From NCBI RefSeq assembly GCF_047824785.1, contig NZ_CP181167.1, positions 2,356,001-2,420,000 of the forward strand: a stretch of 64,000 bases of DNA, in the 5' to 3' direction. The notes below the pieces were generated by a model that searched no databases, was not told the origin of the DNA, and saw nothing but the letters and a program-made list of their open reading frames with translations. The first letter of the stretch is position 1. Each line of letters opens with the position of its first letter. The DNA is from Nitrobacter sp039808345 (GTDB lineage Bacteria; Pseudomonadota; Alphaproteobacteria; Rhizobiales; Xanthobacteraceae). This document shows positions 63,858 to 64,000 of this stretch, piece after piece. Made by a program: the position numbers and the translations under genes.

Positions 63858-64000
63858 TCACTGGATGTCTTTGTAATCGACGTCGAACGACTGTCCGGGC
63901 CCGGCGTCGAACAGCATGTAGAACTCGCCGTCCGGCCGTTTGAAACTCACGGTCGAATCCGGTCCGAACTTCGTCTGAAGCACGACGGATTCGTCGTAGC
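63858..64000 (-). CDS. Unknown gene upstream of macA, C-terminal 47 codons only
   Basis: The visible end reads YDESVVLQTKFGPDSTVSFK, then RPDGEFYMLFDAGPGQSFDV, and ends DYKDIQ before TGA. The start lies beyond the window. It stops four bases before macA, so it is in the same operon. No family is recognised. Confidence 0.6.
   Translation of the reverse strand, partial: YDESVVLQTKFGPDSTVSFKRPDGEFYMLFDAGPGQSFDVDYKDIQ

Overview
The window is high-GC chromosomal DNA from an alphaproteobacterium of the Bradyrhizobiaceae/Nitrobacteraceae, most probably a Nitrobacter-like chemolithoautotroph. Two lines support this. A proteobacterial alpha-carboxysome locus with form IA RuBisCO sits beside Bradyrhizobium/Rhodopseudomonas-type housekeeping genes, and the intergenic spaces carry dispersed palindromic repeats of the kind found in that family. 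No tRNA, rRNA, CRISPR array, transposase or prophage gene was seen. The assignment rests on recognised protein families and repeat style, not on a database search.

Region 1 (1-14.8 kb) is an autotrophy island. On the minus strand, in transcription order, lie cbbL, cbbS, csoS2, csoSCA, csoS4A, csoS4B and csoS1 (cut by the left edge). A LysR regulator (cbbR) diverges from cbbL across an AT-rich spacer with two TNA-N7-TNA elements. Convergent to cbbR is a second minus-strand operon: dabB, a small antiporter-like membrane gene, dabA, and a carboxysome-associated PII-like gene. Inorganic carbon uptake, its likely PII-type control, carbonic anhydrase, shell and RuBisCO are thus encoded together. 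Three small unknown ORFs diverge from dabB.

Region 2 (14.9-31.9 kb) is housekeeping: an interrupted gatCAB set with a patatin lipoprotein, ruvX, a CPBP protease, aidB, pyrB with a dihydroorotase-like gene that lacks metal ligands, plsY, dprA, and a secreted cytochrome c with a long tandemly repeated tail.

Region 3 (32-44.9 kb) carries cfa, dnaB, alr, radA, cvpA, purF, a GNAT acetyltransferase, an SDR oxidoreductase, der, a lipoprotein and a YfgM-like TPR protein. Dispersed repeats separate several of them.

Region 4 (45-57.9 kb) holds a diheme RoxA/MauG-like cytochrome, panB with an NnrU-family gene, prfC, sugE preceded by a clear two-hairpin guanidine-II riboswitch, a PiT phosphate transporter with its DUF47 partner, an ArsC/Spx-like protein, a copper-uptake-associated secreted protein, thrS, a nitroreductase and an unknown gene with an RNA-polymerase-alpha-CTD-like end. 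Region 5 (58-64 kb) holds tonB-exbD-exbB and a macA-macB export operon whose first gene runs off the right edge.
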